64,000 bases of DNA from Demequina salsinemoris (GTDB lineage: Bacteria; Actinomycetota; Actinomycetes; Actinomycetales; Demequinaceae), in the NCBI RefSeq assembly GCF_000974805.1, contig NZ_BBQZ01000004.1, positions 186,001 through 250,000 of the forward strand, read 5' to 3'. Positions within the stretch are counted from its first letter, which is position 1. The number at the start of each line of letters is the position of its first letter. Below the pieces are notes generated by a model, which had not been told where the DNA came from, did not search any database, and saw only the letters and a list, made by a program, of their open reading frames with translations. Positions 49,131 through 58,228 of the stretch are shown piece by piece. Made by a program: the position numbers and the translations under genes.

Positions 49131-49340
49131 CGGCGCCCGCCTGCCCGCCATGCGCTCCGCACGGATTCCCGGGAGACACACGAGCGTGTCGCCTCACACG
49201 CCGGCGTGTCGACTGCGTGTCGCGCTCAGATCCGTGCGCAGTGCATGGGACAGGGACGATGCGGCCGTCGCCCTGGCACGACGAACGCCCCCGGGGGATC
49301 CCCGGGGGCGTTCGCGCTGGCTTGGATCAAGCGGTCGGGC
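49131..49340. other. Intergenic region between the dehydrogenase and groEL
   Basis: It holds several GTGTCG/CGACAC repeats (49183-49232) reminiscent of the core of the 103-bp element, one GACGATGC motif (49255), and the groEL terminator. No gene. Confidence 0.5.
49282..49314. terminator. Hairpin terminator between convergent adh and groEL
   Basis: A perfect 15-bp stem (CGAACGCCCCCGGGG and complement) with a three-base loop, 27 bp past the groEL stop. Confidence 0.8.
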
Positions 49341-51077
<1,737 letters not shown>

Positions 51078-51081
51078 CTAG

Positions 51082-51108
51082 TTAGCACTCGAAAGGGTCG
51101 AGTGCTAA
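51082..51108. promoter_or_regulatory. CIRCE element (HrcA operator), perfect copy
   Basis: TTAGCACTC-N9-GAGTGCTAA with no mismatch to the consensus, 116 bp upstream of groEL. Confidence 0.97.
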
Positions 51109-51116
51109 CGCCGATT

Positions 51117-51143
51117 CTGGCACTCTCACCCTTCGAGTGCAAA
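51117..51143. promoter_or_regulatory. Second, degenerate CIRCE element
   Basis: CTGGCACTC-N9-GAGTGCAAA keeps the inner six bases of each arm and the nine-base spacing. It lies just upstream of the perfect copy. Confidence 0.8.
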
Positions 51144-51194
51144 TGCCGATCGTGAGACCGGGGGCCGGGCGTTCGGCCGCGTGAGCGATGCCTG

Positions 51195-51815
51195 CTACGC
51201 GGCGGGATCCGACGCGAGCAGCACCTCGATCGCGGTGCCGCCGGGCGTGTCCTGCTGAAGCACAGTGTCGATGCCGAGCGCGTCGGCGATCTCCGCGGCG
51301 GTGTCCGCGAGAGCCTCATCCGAGTACACGACGGTGTTCTGACCGTCGGGGATGAGCGACAGGTTGATGTTGTTCGCCTCGACGGAGGTGAAGCCCTCAC
51401 CCTCGAGTACCGCCTGCTGGGTCGCGGCGAGGCCCGCGACGCCGGAGCCGTTGCGGACGGCGATCGCCGTGCCGTACTCGACCACGGGCTCGGCGGTCGC
51501 GCTCGCCGAGGCCGAGGCGCTCGGCGACGCCGACTCGGCTGCCGACGCGCTCGGCGTCGCGCTGGCGGACGACGACGCGCTCGCGGACGAGCTCAGGGTG
51601 GCGGTCGCGGACGAGCTCACCGTGGCGTCGTCACTCGAGGAGACGTCCTGGCTCCAGTTCCACGCGACGATCGCGAAGGCGAGGAGCGCCGCGAGCAGGA
51701 AGACGATGAGTGGCGGCAGCAGCCTCGTCCACCAGGGCCGCGGCGCGCGGTGCACGCCGACGGGGCCCGCCTCCCGGGCGAGCGCGTCGAACTCGTCCTG
51801 CTCGTACTTAGCCAC
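51195..51815 (-). CDS. LytR_C domain membrane protein
   Basis: A 206-residue protein. Cytosolic N-terminus (~30 residues), one membrane helix (LPPLIVFLLAALLAFAIVAW, ~33-52), a long Ser/Ala/Thr linker, and a C-terminal LytR_C domain from ~115 (GTAIAVRNGSGVAGLAATQQ ... VVYSDEALADTAAEIADALG). The catalytic LCP domain is missing, as in many stand-alone LytR_C proteins, so it is probably an accessory of cell-wall polymer attachment. GTG start at 51815 with TAGCAT six bases upstream. Confidence 0.85.
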   Translation of the reverse strand: MAKYEQDEFDALAREAGPVGVHRAPRPWWTRLLPPLIVFLLAALLAFAIVAWNWSQDVSSSDDATVSSSATATLSSSASASSSASATPSASAAESASPSASASASATAEPVVEYGTAIAVRNGSGVAGLAATQQAVLEGEGFTSVEANNINLSLIPDGQNTVVYSDEALADTAAEIADALGIDTVLQQDTPGGTAIEVLLASDPAA

Positions 51816-51821
51816 GCGCCG

Positions 51822-51827
51822 ATGCTA
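51822..51827 (-). promoter_or_regulatory. -10 box, leaderless start of the LytR_C gene
   Basis: Minus-strand TAGCAT followed by six bases and the GTG at 51815. Confidence 0.5.
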
Positions 51828-51835
51828 CCGCGCGT

Positions 51836-52123
51836 TCAGGCGCCCGCGGCGCGGCCCCTGCCGCGCTGACGCGCGGCGCGCATGCGGCGCAGGCGCTTCA
51901 CCAGCATCGGATCGTGCGCGAGGGCGCGCTCGTCATCGATGAGGGCGTTGAGGATCTGGTAGTACTCGGTGCCGGACAGCGAGAAGAGCTCCCGGACGGC
52001 GTCCTCCTTGGCGCCGGCGTACCTCCACCACTGGCGCTCGAAGTCCAGGATCGCGGTGTCACGCTCGGACAGACCGGTCGGAGGAACCTCCTGGCGCTCG
52101 AGACGCACCACGGATCCGCTCAT
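51836..52123 (-). CDS. DUF3263 domain protein
   Basis: A 95-residue protein of the actinobacterial DUF3263 family, seen in [20 protein letters not shown] and [20 protein letters not shown], a helix-turn-helix-like region that suggests DNA binding. The basic C-terminus is [16 protein letters not shown]. The ribosome binding site GGAGGGGAA precedes the ATG. It sits 20 bp upstream of the LytR_C gene on the same strand. Confidence 0.85.
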   Translation of the reverse strand: MSGSVVRLERQEVPPTGLSERDTAILDFERQWWRYAGAKEDAVRELFSLSGTEYYQILNALIDDERALAHDPMLVKRLRRMRAARQRGRGRAAGA

Positions 52124-52193
52124 GTTCCCCTCCTTCGTACTGCCCCCAGGTTATCCGCGAATCACGTCGATGTCATTCACCGCGGGCGACGAC

Positions 52194-52304
52194 TCCGTCA
52201 CCCGGTGCGACGCCCGGCGGGAGTCCCGGCGGGCGCCCCGGCGGATGCGGCGCCGAGCAGGGCGCCGGGCGGGGCTCCGAGCGGGGCTCCAGGCAGGGCG
52301 CCGC
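52194..52304. repeat. GC-only degenerate repeats before the uracil-DNA glycosylase
   Basis: Imperfect repeats of GGGCGCCGGGCGGGGCTCC and CCCGGCGGGAGTCCCGGCGG lie between the DUF3263 promoter and the ung promoter. No convincing gene. Confidence 0.5.
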
Positions 52305-52310
52305 TACCCT
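52305..52310 (+). promoter_or_regulatory. -10 box, leaderless start of the uracil-DNA glycosylase
   Basis: TACCCT followed by six bases and the ATG at 52317. Confidence 0.5.
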
Positions 52311-52316
52311 GAGCAG

Positions 52317-52991
52317 ATGCCGACGATGTGGCGAGAGCAGGTGGCTCCTGACTGGCTCCCGGTCCTGGCCGAGGTCGAGCCGACGCTGACCTGCCTGAGC
52401 GCCTTCCTGAGCGACGAGGTCGCCGAGGGACACGGCTACCTTCCCCCGTCCGCCGCGATCCTGCGCGCCTTCGAGTCCCCGCTGGCGAGCGTGCGCGTCG
52501 TCGTCGTGGGGCAGGACCCCTACCCGACCCCCGGGGACGCCGTCGGCCTGTCCTTCTCCGTCCCGCCCGGACACCCGCAGCCTCGCAGCCTGCGCAACAT
52601 CGCGACCGAGCTGAGCGATGACACGGGCGAGGTGCTCGTGGGCGGCGACCTCAGCCATTGGGAGCGCCAGGGGGTGCTCCTTCTCAACAGGGTGCTCACC
52701 GTGCGCCCTGGACTGCCCGGCTCGCATCGCGGGAAGGGCTGGGAACAGGTGACGGAGGCTGCGCTGCGCGCGCTCGCCGCGCGGGGTGGCCCGCTCGTCG
52801 CGATCCTGTGGGGGCGCGACGCCCAGGCCGCGGGCTCGCTGCTGGGCTCGACGCCGCGCGTCCAGTCCGCGCACCCGAGCCCGCTGAGCGCGAGGCGGGG
52901 CTTCTTCGGCTCCAAGCCGTTCTCGCGGGTCAACGAGCTGCTCGTCGAGCAGGGCGCGGAACCGATCGCATGGGGAACCCCGGCAATCTGA
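52317..52991 (+). CDS. ung: Uracil-DNA glycosylase, family 1
   Basis: A 224-residue enzyme that removes uracil from DNA. The water-activating motif GQDPYP is at residues 65-70, the Phe-containing uracil pocket is [19 protein letters not shown], and the Leu-intercalation loop is [20 protein letters not shown]. The start at 52317 follows TACCCT by six bases; the frame continues upstream through low-complexity DNA without family similarity. Confidence 0.95.
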   Translation: MPTMWREQVAPDWLPVLAEVEPTLTCLSAFLSDEVAEGHGYLPPSAAILRAFESPLASVRVVVVGQDPYPTPGDAVGLSFSVPPGHPQPRSLRNIATELSDDTGEVLVGGDLSHWERQGVLLLNRVLTVRPGLPGSHRGKGWEQVTEAALRALAARGGPLVAILWGRDAQAAGSLLGSTPRVQSAHPSPLSARRGFFGSKPFSRVNELLVEQGAEPIAWGTPAI

Positions 52992-53013
52992 CCCGGCCCG
53001 CGCATCGTCCCGA

Positions 53014-53089
53014 TGGAGCTGGCAGCGGGACTTGAACCCGCAACCGCCCGATTACAAGTCGGGTGCGCTACCAATTGCGCCATGCCAGC
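53014..53089 (-). tRNA. tRNA-Thr (anticodon TGT)
   Basis: 76 nt with encoded CCA. Acceptor GCTGGCA/TGCCAGC with discriminator T; D-arm GGCGCAATTGGTAGCGC; anticodon stem CCCGA/TCGGG, loop CTTGTAA; T-arm GCGGG-TTCAAGT-CCCGC. Confidence 0.97.
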
Positions 53090-53180
53090 GATGTCCTGAA
53101 CGGACGCTCAAGGATACCGGGCGGGGGCAGGGCGCTCGCAAACACGGGGCGCGGAGGTCAGCCGAGAGGCCAGGCGCGTC

Positions 53181-53235
53181 CTCGTGGGAACTGAGTGCAG
53201 GATCCACGCCGGATCTTGCACTCAGTTCCCTCCAG
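53181..53235. repeat. Long hairpin repeat, copy 2
   Basis: 20-bp arms GGGAACTGAGTGCAGGATCC (53186-53205) and 53211-53230 pair with a single G-T wobble around a five-base loop. The sequence matches the hairpin at 27105-27159. Located 73 bp past the DsbA-like gene stop. Confidence 0.85.
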
Positions 53236-53307
53236 CGCGCGCGGGAGGAGGGACGACGACGCCGCACCCCTCGGGAGGGATGCGGCGTCGCGTAAGGCGC
53301 TGCGGCG

Positions 53308-54090
53308 TTACTCGCCGGCGAGCCCCGTGAGATACGAGGCGAGCTCGCCCTCCTGGAGGTAGTTGACCTCGGAGCCGTCGAGCACGGTGCCGTCGATGAA
53401 GATCGTCGGGGTGCCGGACACACCATCGACAGACGACTGCTCGGTCGCAGCCTCGACCCACGAGCGGAACTTGTAGTCGGCGAACGTCTCGGCGACATCG
53501 GCGGGGACGCCGACGGTGACGGCGATCGCGGCGATCTCCTCGTCCGAGAGCCCCTCGGAGTTCTCCTCGGGCTGGTTGTTGAACAGCGCCTCGGTGAAGG
53601 CCACGAAGTACTCGGGCGCGGCGTCCGCGACCGTGGCCGCGGCGTTCGCCGCGCGGGTCGAGTAGTTGGTGCCGCTCGAGTACGCGTCGAGGATCGAGAT
53701 CGGGTGGTAGTTCACCTGGATGGTGCCCGCGGAGCGGAGCTCGTCGAGGTCGGCGCTGTTCGTCGACTCGAAGTAGCCGCAGTAGGGGCACATGAAGTCG
53801 AAGTAGACGTCGACGACGATCGGGTCGCCGTCGTCCGTCTCACCCGCAACGCCGGCGGAGCCGACGGGGATGCCGCCGCTCGCGAGCGAGTTCGCGGGCG
53901 AGCCGTCGGCGCCGTCACCGATCTCCTCGAGAGCGCTGTTCTGGTTCACGATGAAGGCGACCAGGCCGCCGAAGATCGCGAGCGCGGCGACGATGCCGAG
54001 GACGATCATCATCGTGGTGCGGCGCTCCTGCGCCTTCATGTTGGCCTTGGCCTGGGCGCGCGCCTTGGCGGCCTTGTCGCTGGATGCCAT
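53308..54090 (-). CDS. Membrane-anchored DsbA-like thiol oxidoreductase
   Basis: A 260-residue protein: charged N-terminus, one membrane helix (TMMIVLGIVAALAIFGGLVA, ~26-47), then an extracellular thioredoxin-like DsbA fold with active site CPYC in VYFDFMCPYCGYFE and the cis-Pro loop SGTPTIFIDG. It should form or exchange disulfides in secreted proteins. It lies next to the DoxX/MauE-like gene on the same strand (35 bp), a common pairing for redox modules. Confidence 0.9.
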   Translation of the reverse strand: MASSDKAAKARAQAKANMKAQERRTTMMIVLGIVAALAIFGGLVAFIVNQNSALEEIGDGADGSPANSLASGGIPVGSAGVAGETDDGDPIVVDVYFDFMCPYCGYFESTNSADLDELRSAGTIQVNYHPISILDAYSSGTNYSTRAANAAATVADAAPEYFVAFTEALFNNQPEENSEGLSDEEIAAIAVTVGVPADVAETFADYKFRSWVEAATEQSSVDGVSGTPTIFIDGTVLDGSEVNYLQEGELASYLTGLAGE

Positions 54091-54125
54091 GAGGGGAGTG
54101 GTTCCTTCCGTCTGTCCGGGTCAGT

Positions 54126-54623
54126 CTAGGCGGCGGCCGGCTCGGGGTCTCCGGCCATCCACCTGTCGAGCGAGAACGGTGTGCGGGGGAAGAATGCCAG
54201 CCAGAAGCCGAGAATGAGGAATCCGGTCCGTTCGAGCATGTGGAGCGGGTAGTTCGTGGTGCCCTCGGCGACCTCGCCGCCTCCGCCGAAGCAGCCGCAG
54301 TCGATGCTGAGCCCGTGCGCCCACGCCCAGATCAGGCCGATCATGAAGCCCGTGATCATGACGAGCCACACGACGGCGGCCCACCGCGTGAACAGGCCCA
54401 CGAGCAGCACCGCGGCGACCACGAGCTCGAAGATCGGGAGCATCGTCCCGAACAGCGGCACGATCGCCTCGGGAAGCAGCTGGTAGGCCCGGACCGCGCG
54501 GATGGACTGGGGGATGTCCATCAGCTTGGGGATCGCCGCGGCGATCAGGGTGCCGGCCATCGAGAGCCGGACGAGCAGGCTGATCCATGGCTGTGCGACC
54601 GCGAAACGGTCTCGGAAAGTCAT
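54126..54623 (-). CDS. DoxX/MauE family membrane protein
   Basis: A 165-residue protein with four membrane helices. Start ISLLVRLSMAGTLIAAAIPK and VVAAVLLVGLFTRWAAVVWL are typical of DoxX/MauE. The loop DCGCFGGGG with a Cys-x-Cys pair is the MauE mark and may exchange electrons with the DsbA-like partner. Together they resemble a quinone-linked disulfide-forming module; this is inferred. Confidence 0.85.
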   Translation of the reverse strand: MTFRDRFAVAQPWISLLVRLSMAGTLIAAAIPKLMDIPQSIRAVRAYQLLPEAIVPLFGTMLPIFELVVAAVLLVGLFTRWAAVVWLVMITGFMIGLIWAWAHGLSIDCGCFGGGGEVAEGTTNYPLHMLERTGFLILGFWLAFFPRTPFSLDRWMAGDPEPAAA

Positions 54624-54819
54624 CGCCCCTCCTGGAGGTCGTGTCCCTGCGGCCGAAGGCGCGCACTCTCAGCGGGGACCATGTTCGACGGTACACCGCG
54701 CGTGCGCACCGCCCGCCGACTCCTTCGGCCAGGCAACGACCCACCCCGCATTGTTGTTCCCACAACCTTCGAGCGACGCTTGCGAGCACCTGCGACGATG
54801 CCTGGCGCGCGGCATCGCG

Positions 54820-56553
54820 TCACCGCAACGAGGGGAGGTCGGCGAGCGACCAGGTCCACCCCGACACCTCGGACACCGGCCACCACCACGGCTCCGCGCG
54901 CATGTACACGGCGACGATCACGACGCCGATCGCGATGATCGAGACCACGACCCACGCGGCGGCGACCCCCGTCGTCGGCGCGAGCCCGTAGGCCAGGCGG
55001 CGGCTCCCGTCCCTCGTTCCTTCGGACCAGGGCCCCACCCACATCGTCCCGGCCGCCGCGAGCGCGCCGAAGGCGATGGCTCCGGCGTGGCCCCAGGCCT
55101 GACCCGCCTCGGTACCGGACGCGATCAGCTCCGATGAGGCGAGCCACCACATGAGCGCGCCCGCGCCCACCCCGACCAGCGCGCTCAGGAGCACGGACGG
55201 CACGAGCTCGAGGATGCCGCGCAGCAGATGCCAGGGCATCCCGATCGTGTGGACCACGGCGTCGCCGCGCCGCTTTCCTCGGCGCGCGCGCGAGGCGGCG
55301 AGCGATGCGGCGCGGCGGTGCACCCCGCGCGCGACGATCGCGGTCGCGACCATCCCGAGGAAGACGACGACCGGGGCGAGCGCCGCGCCCGCGCCGACCG
55401 CGAGCGCGCCCAACGCCATCATGACGGGCCGTCCCGGGGTAGGGGGCTCCTCCAGGGCCAGGGACGATGAGGCCCGATCCTGGTCCCCGAGGTCGCCTTC
55501 GTGCTCGCGAGGGCCGTCCCAGTGCTGGTCTTCCCAGTGCTCGTCGTCCCAGTGCTGGTCGGCGACCTCGGCGTCGGTGTCGTGGTCGACGTCGTCCGCG
55601 GCGGGGAAGGGCTCGAGCACCGTGGTGTCGTCGTCGGAGTACGGCTCGAGGACGGCGGTCGCGTCGTCCTGCGCCTCCCACGCGCCGTCGGACGACGCGC
55701 CGCCCGCATCGTCCATCGCGGGCAGCACCGCGGTGCTGGCGAGGGCTGCAGCACCGACGCCGAGCACCTGGGTCTCGCCGCGAAGCGCGGCGACGACCTG
55801 CGCGGGAGAGGGGCGCGCGTCGATGTCCTTGCCGAGCGCGGCCTCGAGCGCGTCGGCGCCGGGACGATGCGGCAGGTCGACGTGTCCTTCGAGCGTGCGC
55901 GAGACGGCGCCGGCACCGGTGCCGAACGGCGCGCGACCGGTCATCGCGTAGGCGACCGTGGCCGCCCAGGCCCACAGATCGGCGACAGGACCGGGCTCCA
56001 CGCCGTCGATCACCTCGGGCGCGACGTAGCCGGCCGTGCCGCTCACGAGGCCCTCGCGCGTCAGGCGCTGATCGTCCTCGCGATGCGCGAGGCCGAAGTC
56101 GATGAGGACCGGGCCGTGCGGCCCCATCATCACGTTGGCCGGGGTGACGTCCCGGTGGACGACCCCCGCCGCATGCGCGGCCTCGAGAGCGGACGCGATC
56201 CGCTCGGCAAGGTCGGCCAGCGCCGCGCCGGCGAGCGGGCCATGCTGCTGGACGTGATCGAACAGCGACAGTCCGGGGATGTACTCGGAGACGACGAACG
56301 TCTCGTCGCCGTCGACCTCGGCGTCGAGCACCCGCGGGACCGCGGGATGCCGGAGGGACTGCAGGGCGCGAACCTCGCGCGCGAGGCGCTCCCCCGCCAC
56401 CGGATCCTCGGCCGCGTCGACGAGCTTGAGCGCCGCGCGCTGACCGCCGCCGTCCTCCACCAGGTAGACCGCGCCCGAGCCGCCGCGCCCGAGGGTGTCC
56501 CGCACGACGTACCCGCCGATCTCGTCGCCGACCTCGCGTCGCAGTCCCGCCAT
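54820..56553 (-). CDS. Serine/threonine protein kinase with multi-helix membrane tail
   Basis: A 577-residue protein. Kinase domain at ~12-265: glycine loop LGRGGSGAVYLVEDG, catalytic Lys in AALKLVD, HRDVTPANV and IDFGLAH, all needed residues present. An acidic linker follows (~280-365) with a Trp repeat (QHWDDEHWEDQHWDG). The C-terminal ~200 residues have about five membrane helices and no PASTA sensor. The ATG at 56553 follows TAGCGT by six bases. Two GACGATGC copies are read as Asp-Asp-Ala (55706) and Pro-His-Arg-Pro (55863). Targets unknown. Confidence 0.88.
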   Translation of the reverse strand: MAGLRREVGDEIGGYVVRDTLGRGGSGAVYLVEDGGGQRAALKLVDAAEDPVAGERLAREVRALQSLRHPAVPRVLDAEVDGDETFVVSEYIPGLSLFDHVQQHGPLAGAALADLAERIASALEAAHAAGVVHRDVTPANVMMGPHGPVLIDFGLAHREDDQRLTREGLVSGTAGYVAPEVIDGVEPGPVADLWAWAATVAYAMTGRAPFGTGAGAVSRTLEGHVDLPHRPGADALEAALGKDIDARPSPAQVVAALRGETQVLGVGAAALASTAVLPAMDDAGGASSDGAWEAQDDATAVLEPYSDDDTTVLEPFPAADDVDHDTDAEVADQHWDDEHWEDQHWDGPREHEGDLGDQDRASSSLALEEPPTPGRPVMMALGALAVGAGAALAPVVVFLGMVATAIVARGVHRRAASLAASRARRGKRRGDAVVHTIGMPWHLLRGILELVPSVLLSALVGVGAGALMWWLASSELIASGTEAGQAWGHAGAIAFGALAAAGTMWVGPWSEGTRDGSRRLAYGLAPTTGVAAAWVVVSIIAIGVVIVAVYMRAEPWWWPVSEVSGWTWSLADLPSLR

Positions 56554-56559
56554 GCGCCC

Positions 56560-56565
56560 ACGCTA
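56560..56565 (-). promoter_or_regulatory. -10 box, leaderless start of the kinase gene
   Basis: Minus-strand TAGCGT followed by six bases and the ATG at 56553. Confidence 0.5.
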
Positions 56566-56570
56566 CCGGC

Positions 56571-56648
56571 ACGCATCGTCCCCCGGCCGCGCGGCCACCG
56601 CATCGTCCCGGCGCGGGCACCCGCGGCGGCCACCGCATCGTCCTGGCG
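56571..56648. repeat. Cluster of three GACGATGC motif copies with extended repeat
   Basis: Motif copies lie at 56573, 56600 and 56635. The last two sit in a longer direct repeat, GCGGCCACCGCATCGTCC followed by a pyrimidine and GGCGC. No gene in this kinase-msiK gap. Confidence 0.85.
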
Positions 56649-56831
56649 CTGACCCCGCGCGCACGGCACGAAAGGGACGAAGGTCCTTATGTACGCGGCC
56701 CGTGAACCTATGACAGAATGGGCCACGCTCTCGGCATCCCTGCCGGGAGCGAAGTGTCAATGTGGACACCACAGGGCACTCTTCACTACGGATCGTCCGG
56801 CACGTACCTGCCGGTGAAGGGACCAAGAAAC

Positions 56832-57989
56832 ATGGCAACCGTCACTTTCGACAACGCCTCGCGCATCTACCCGGGGACCGAGCGCCCCGCGGTCGACTCG
56901 CTCCAGCTGGACATCGCCGACGGCGAGTTCCTCGTGCTGGTCGGACCGTCTGGATGCGGCAAGTCCACCTCCCTGCGCATGCTCGCAGGCCTCGAGGACG
57001 TGGACAAGGGATCCATCTGGGTCGGCGACCGCGACGTCACGCACGTCCAGCCGAAGGACCGCGACATCGCGATGGTGTTCCAGTCCTACGCCCTCTACCC
57101 GCACATGACCGTCGCGGACAACATGGGCTTCGCGCTCAAGATCGCCAAGACCGACAAGGCGGAGATCCGCAAGCGCGTCGAGGACGCCGCGAAGATCCTC
57201 GACCTCACCGAGTACCTGGACCGCAAGCCGAAGGCCCTCTCGGGTGGTCAGCGTCAGCGCGTCGCCATGGGCCGCGCGATCGTGCGTCAGCCCCAGGTGT
57301 TCCTCATGGACGAGCCGCTGTCGAACCTCGACGCCAAGCTCCGCGTCCAGACCCGCACCCAGATCGCCGCGCTCCAGCGTCGTCTCGGCACCACCACCGT
57401 CTACGTGACCCACGACCAGGTCGAGGCCCTCACGATGGGCGACCGCATCGCGGTCCTCAAGGACGGCGTGCTCCAGCAGGTCGGCACCCCCCGCGACATG
57501 TACGACGCTCCGGCGAACGTGTTCGTCGCGGGCTTCATCGGCTCGCCGGCCATGAACATCTCGACCTTCAAGGTCGAGGACGGCAAGGCCATCGTCGGCC
57601 CCGCCCGTGTTCCGCTCAAGCGCGAGACGCTCGACAACATGTCGGCTGACGACAACTCCGAGGTCGTCCTCGGCTGGCGTCCGGAGTCCATGGACCGCGT
57701 GGCGCCGAACTCCGAGGGCGCGCTGCCCATCGAGGTCGTCGTCGTCGAGGAGCTCGGCTCCGACGCGTTCGTCTACGGCCAGCTCCCGACGCTCGCGACG
57801 ACGCTCGCCGACCCGAAGTTCGGCGGCACGGGCGAGGTCATCGTCCGCGTCGACCCGCGCGACGTTCCGGAGAAGGGCTCCACGATGTGGGTCACCATCC
57901 GCGAGGGCGAGCAGCACGCGTTCTCCGCCACCACCGGCAAGCGCATCAGCCCGTCGGCCGCGTCGACGGCTGCCACGCCGACCGCGTAA
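56832..57989 (+). CDS. msiK: Sugar ABC transporter ATP-binding protein, MsiK/UgpC type
   Basis: A 385-residue ATPase. Walker A GPSGCGKSTSLRMLAG, Q-loop VFQSYALYPHMTV, signature LSGGQRQRVAMGRAI, Walker B VFLMDEPLSNLDAKL, switch His in VYVTHDQVEALTM, and a C-terminal regulatory TOBE/MalK-like domain. In actinobacteria one such ATPase powers many carbohydrate importers; its solitary position, away from permeases, supports that. The start ATG at 56832 follows AAGGGA; a small hairpin (CCGGCA...TGCCGG, about 56800-56817) lies just before it. Confidence 0.92.
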   Translation: MATVTFDNASRIYPGTERPAVDSLQLDIADGEFLVLVGPSGCGKSTSLRMLAGLEDVDKGSIWVGDRDVTHVQPKDRDIAMVFQSYALYPHMTVADNMGFALKIAKTDKAEIRKRVEDAAKILDLTEYLDRKPKALSGGQRQRVAMGRAIVRQPQVFLMDEPLSNLDAKLRVQTRTQIAALQRRLGTTTVYVTHDQVEALTMGDRIAVLKDGVLQQVGTPRDMYDAPANVFVAGFIGSPAMNISTFKVEDGKAIVGPARVPLKRETLDNMSADDNSEVVLGWRPESMDRVAPNSEGALPIEVVVVEELGSDAFVYGQLPTLATTLADPKFGGTGEVIVRVDPRDVPEKGSTMWVTIREGEQHAFSATTGKRISPSAASTAATPTA

Positions 57990-58010
57990 GGCACCACAGC
58001 AGTTCCGCTG

Positions 58011-58047
58011 AAGGGGCGGTCCGGGTCTCAGACCCGGGCCGCCCCTT
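58011..58047 (+). terminator. Hairpin terminator after msiK
   Basis: 17 pairs including one T-G wobble (AAGGGGCGGTCCGGGTC and complement), three-base loop, ending in CTTT. Confidence 0.85.
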
Positions 58048-58073
58048 TCGCATGTCCGGGTTGGGTGTCCGGT

Positions 58074-58175
58074 CCCGACAGTTCGAACCAATCTGAAGCG
58101 CGACACCCCGGCGACACGCCGCATCGTCCTGCGACACGCCCGCGTGTCGATCTGAGATTGGTTCAGACTGCCGGC
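58074..58175. mobile_element. Dispersed ~103-bp inverted-repeat element, copy B
   Basis: The same 22-bp terminal repeats and core as the element at 40298-40400, in the opposite orientation (left arm CCCGACAGTTCGAACCAATC, right arm GAGATTGGTTCAGACTGCC...). The core differs from copy A by one base over about 37 bp. It lies between the msiK terminator and the promoter of the DUF4032 gene. Confidence 0.85.
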
Positions 58176-58216
58176 GATGGTCTGAGGAGTCCCGGGTCGG
58201 CACCGCCGCCCGCCAC

Positions 58217-58222
58217 TAGGCT
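58217..58222 (+). promoter_or_regulatory. -10 box, leaderless start of the DUF4032 gene
   Basis: TAGGCT followed by six bases and the ATG at 58229. Confidence 0.5.
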
Positions 58223-58228
58223 GAGCCC

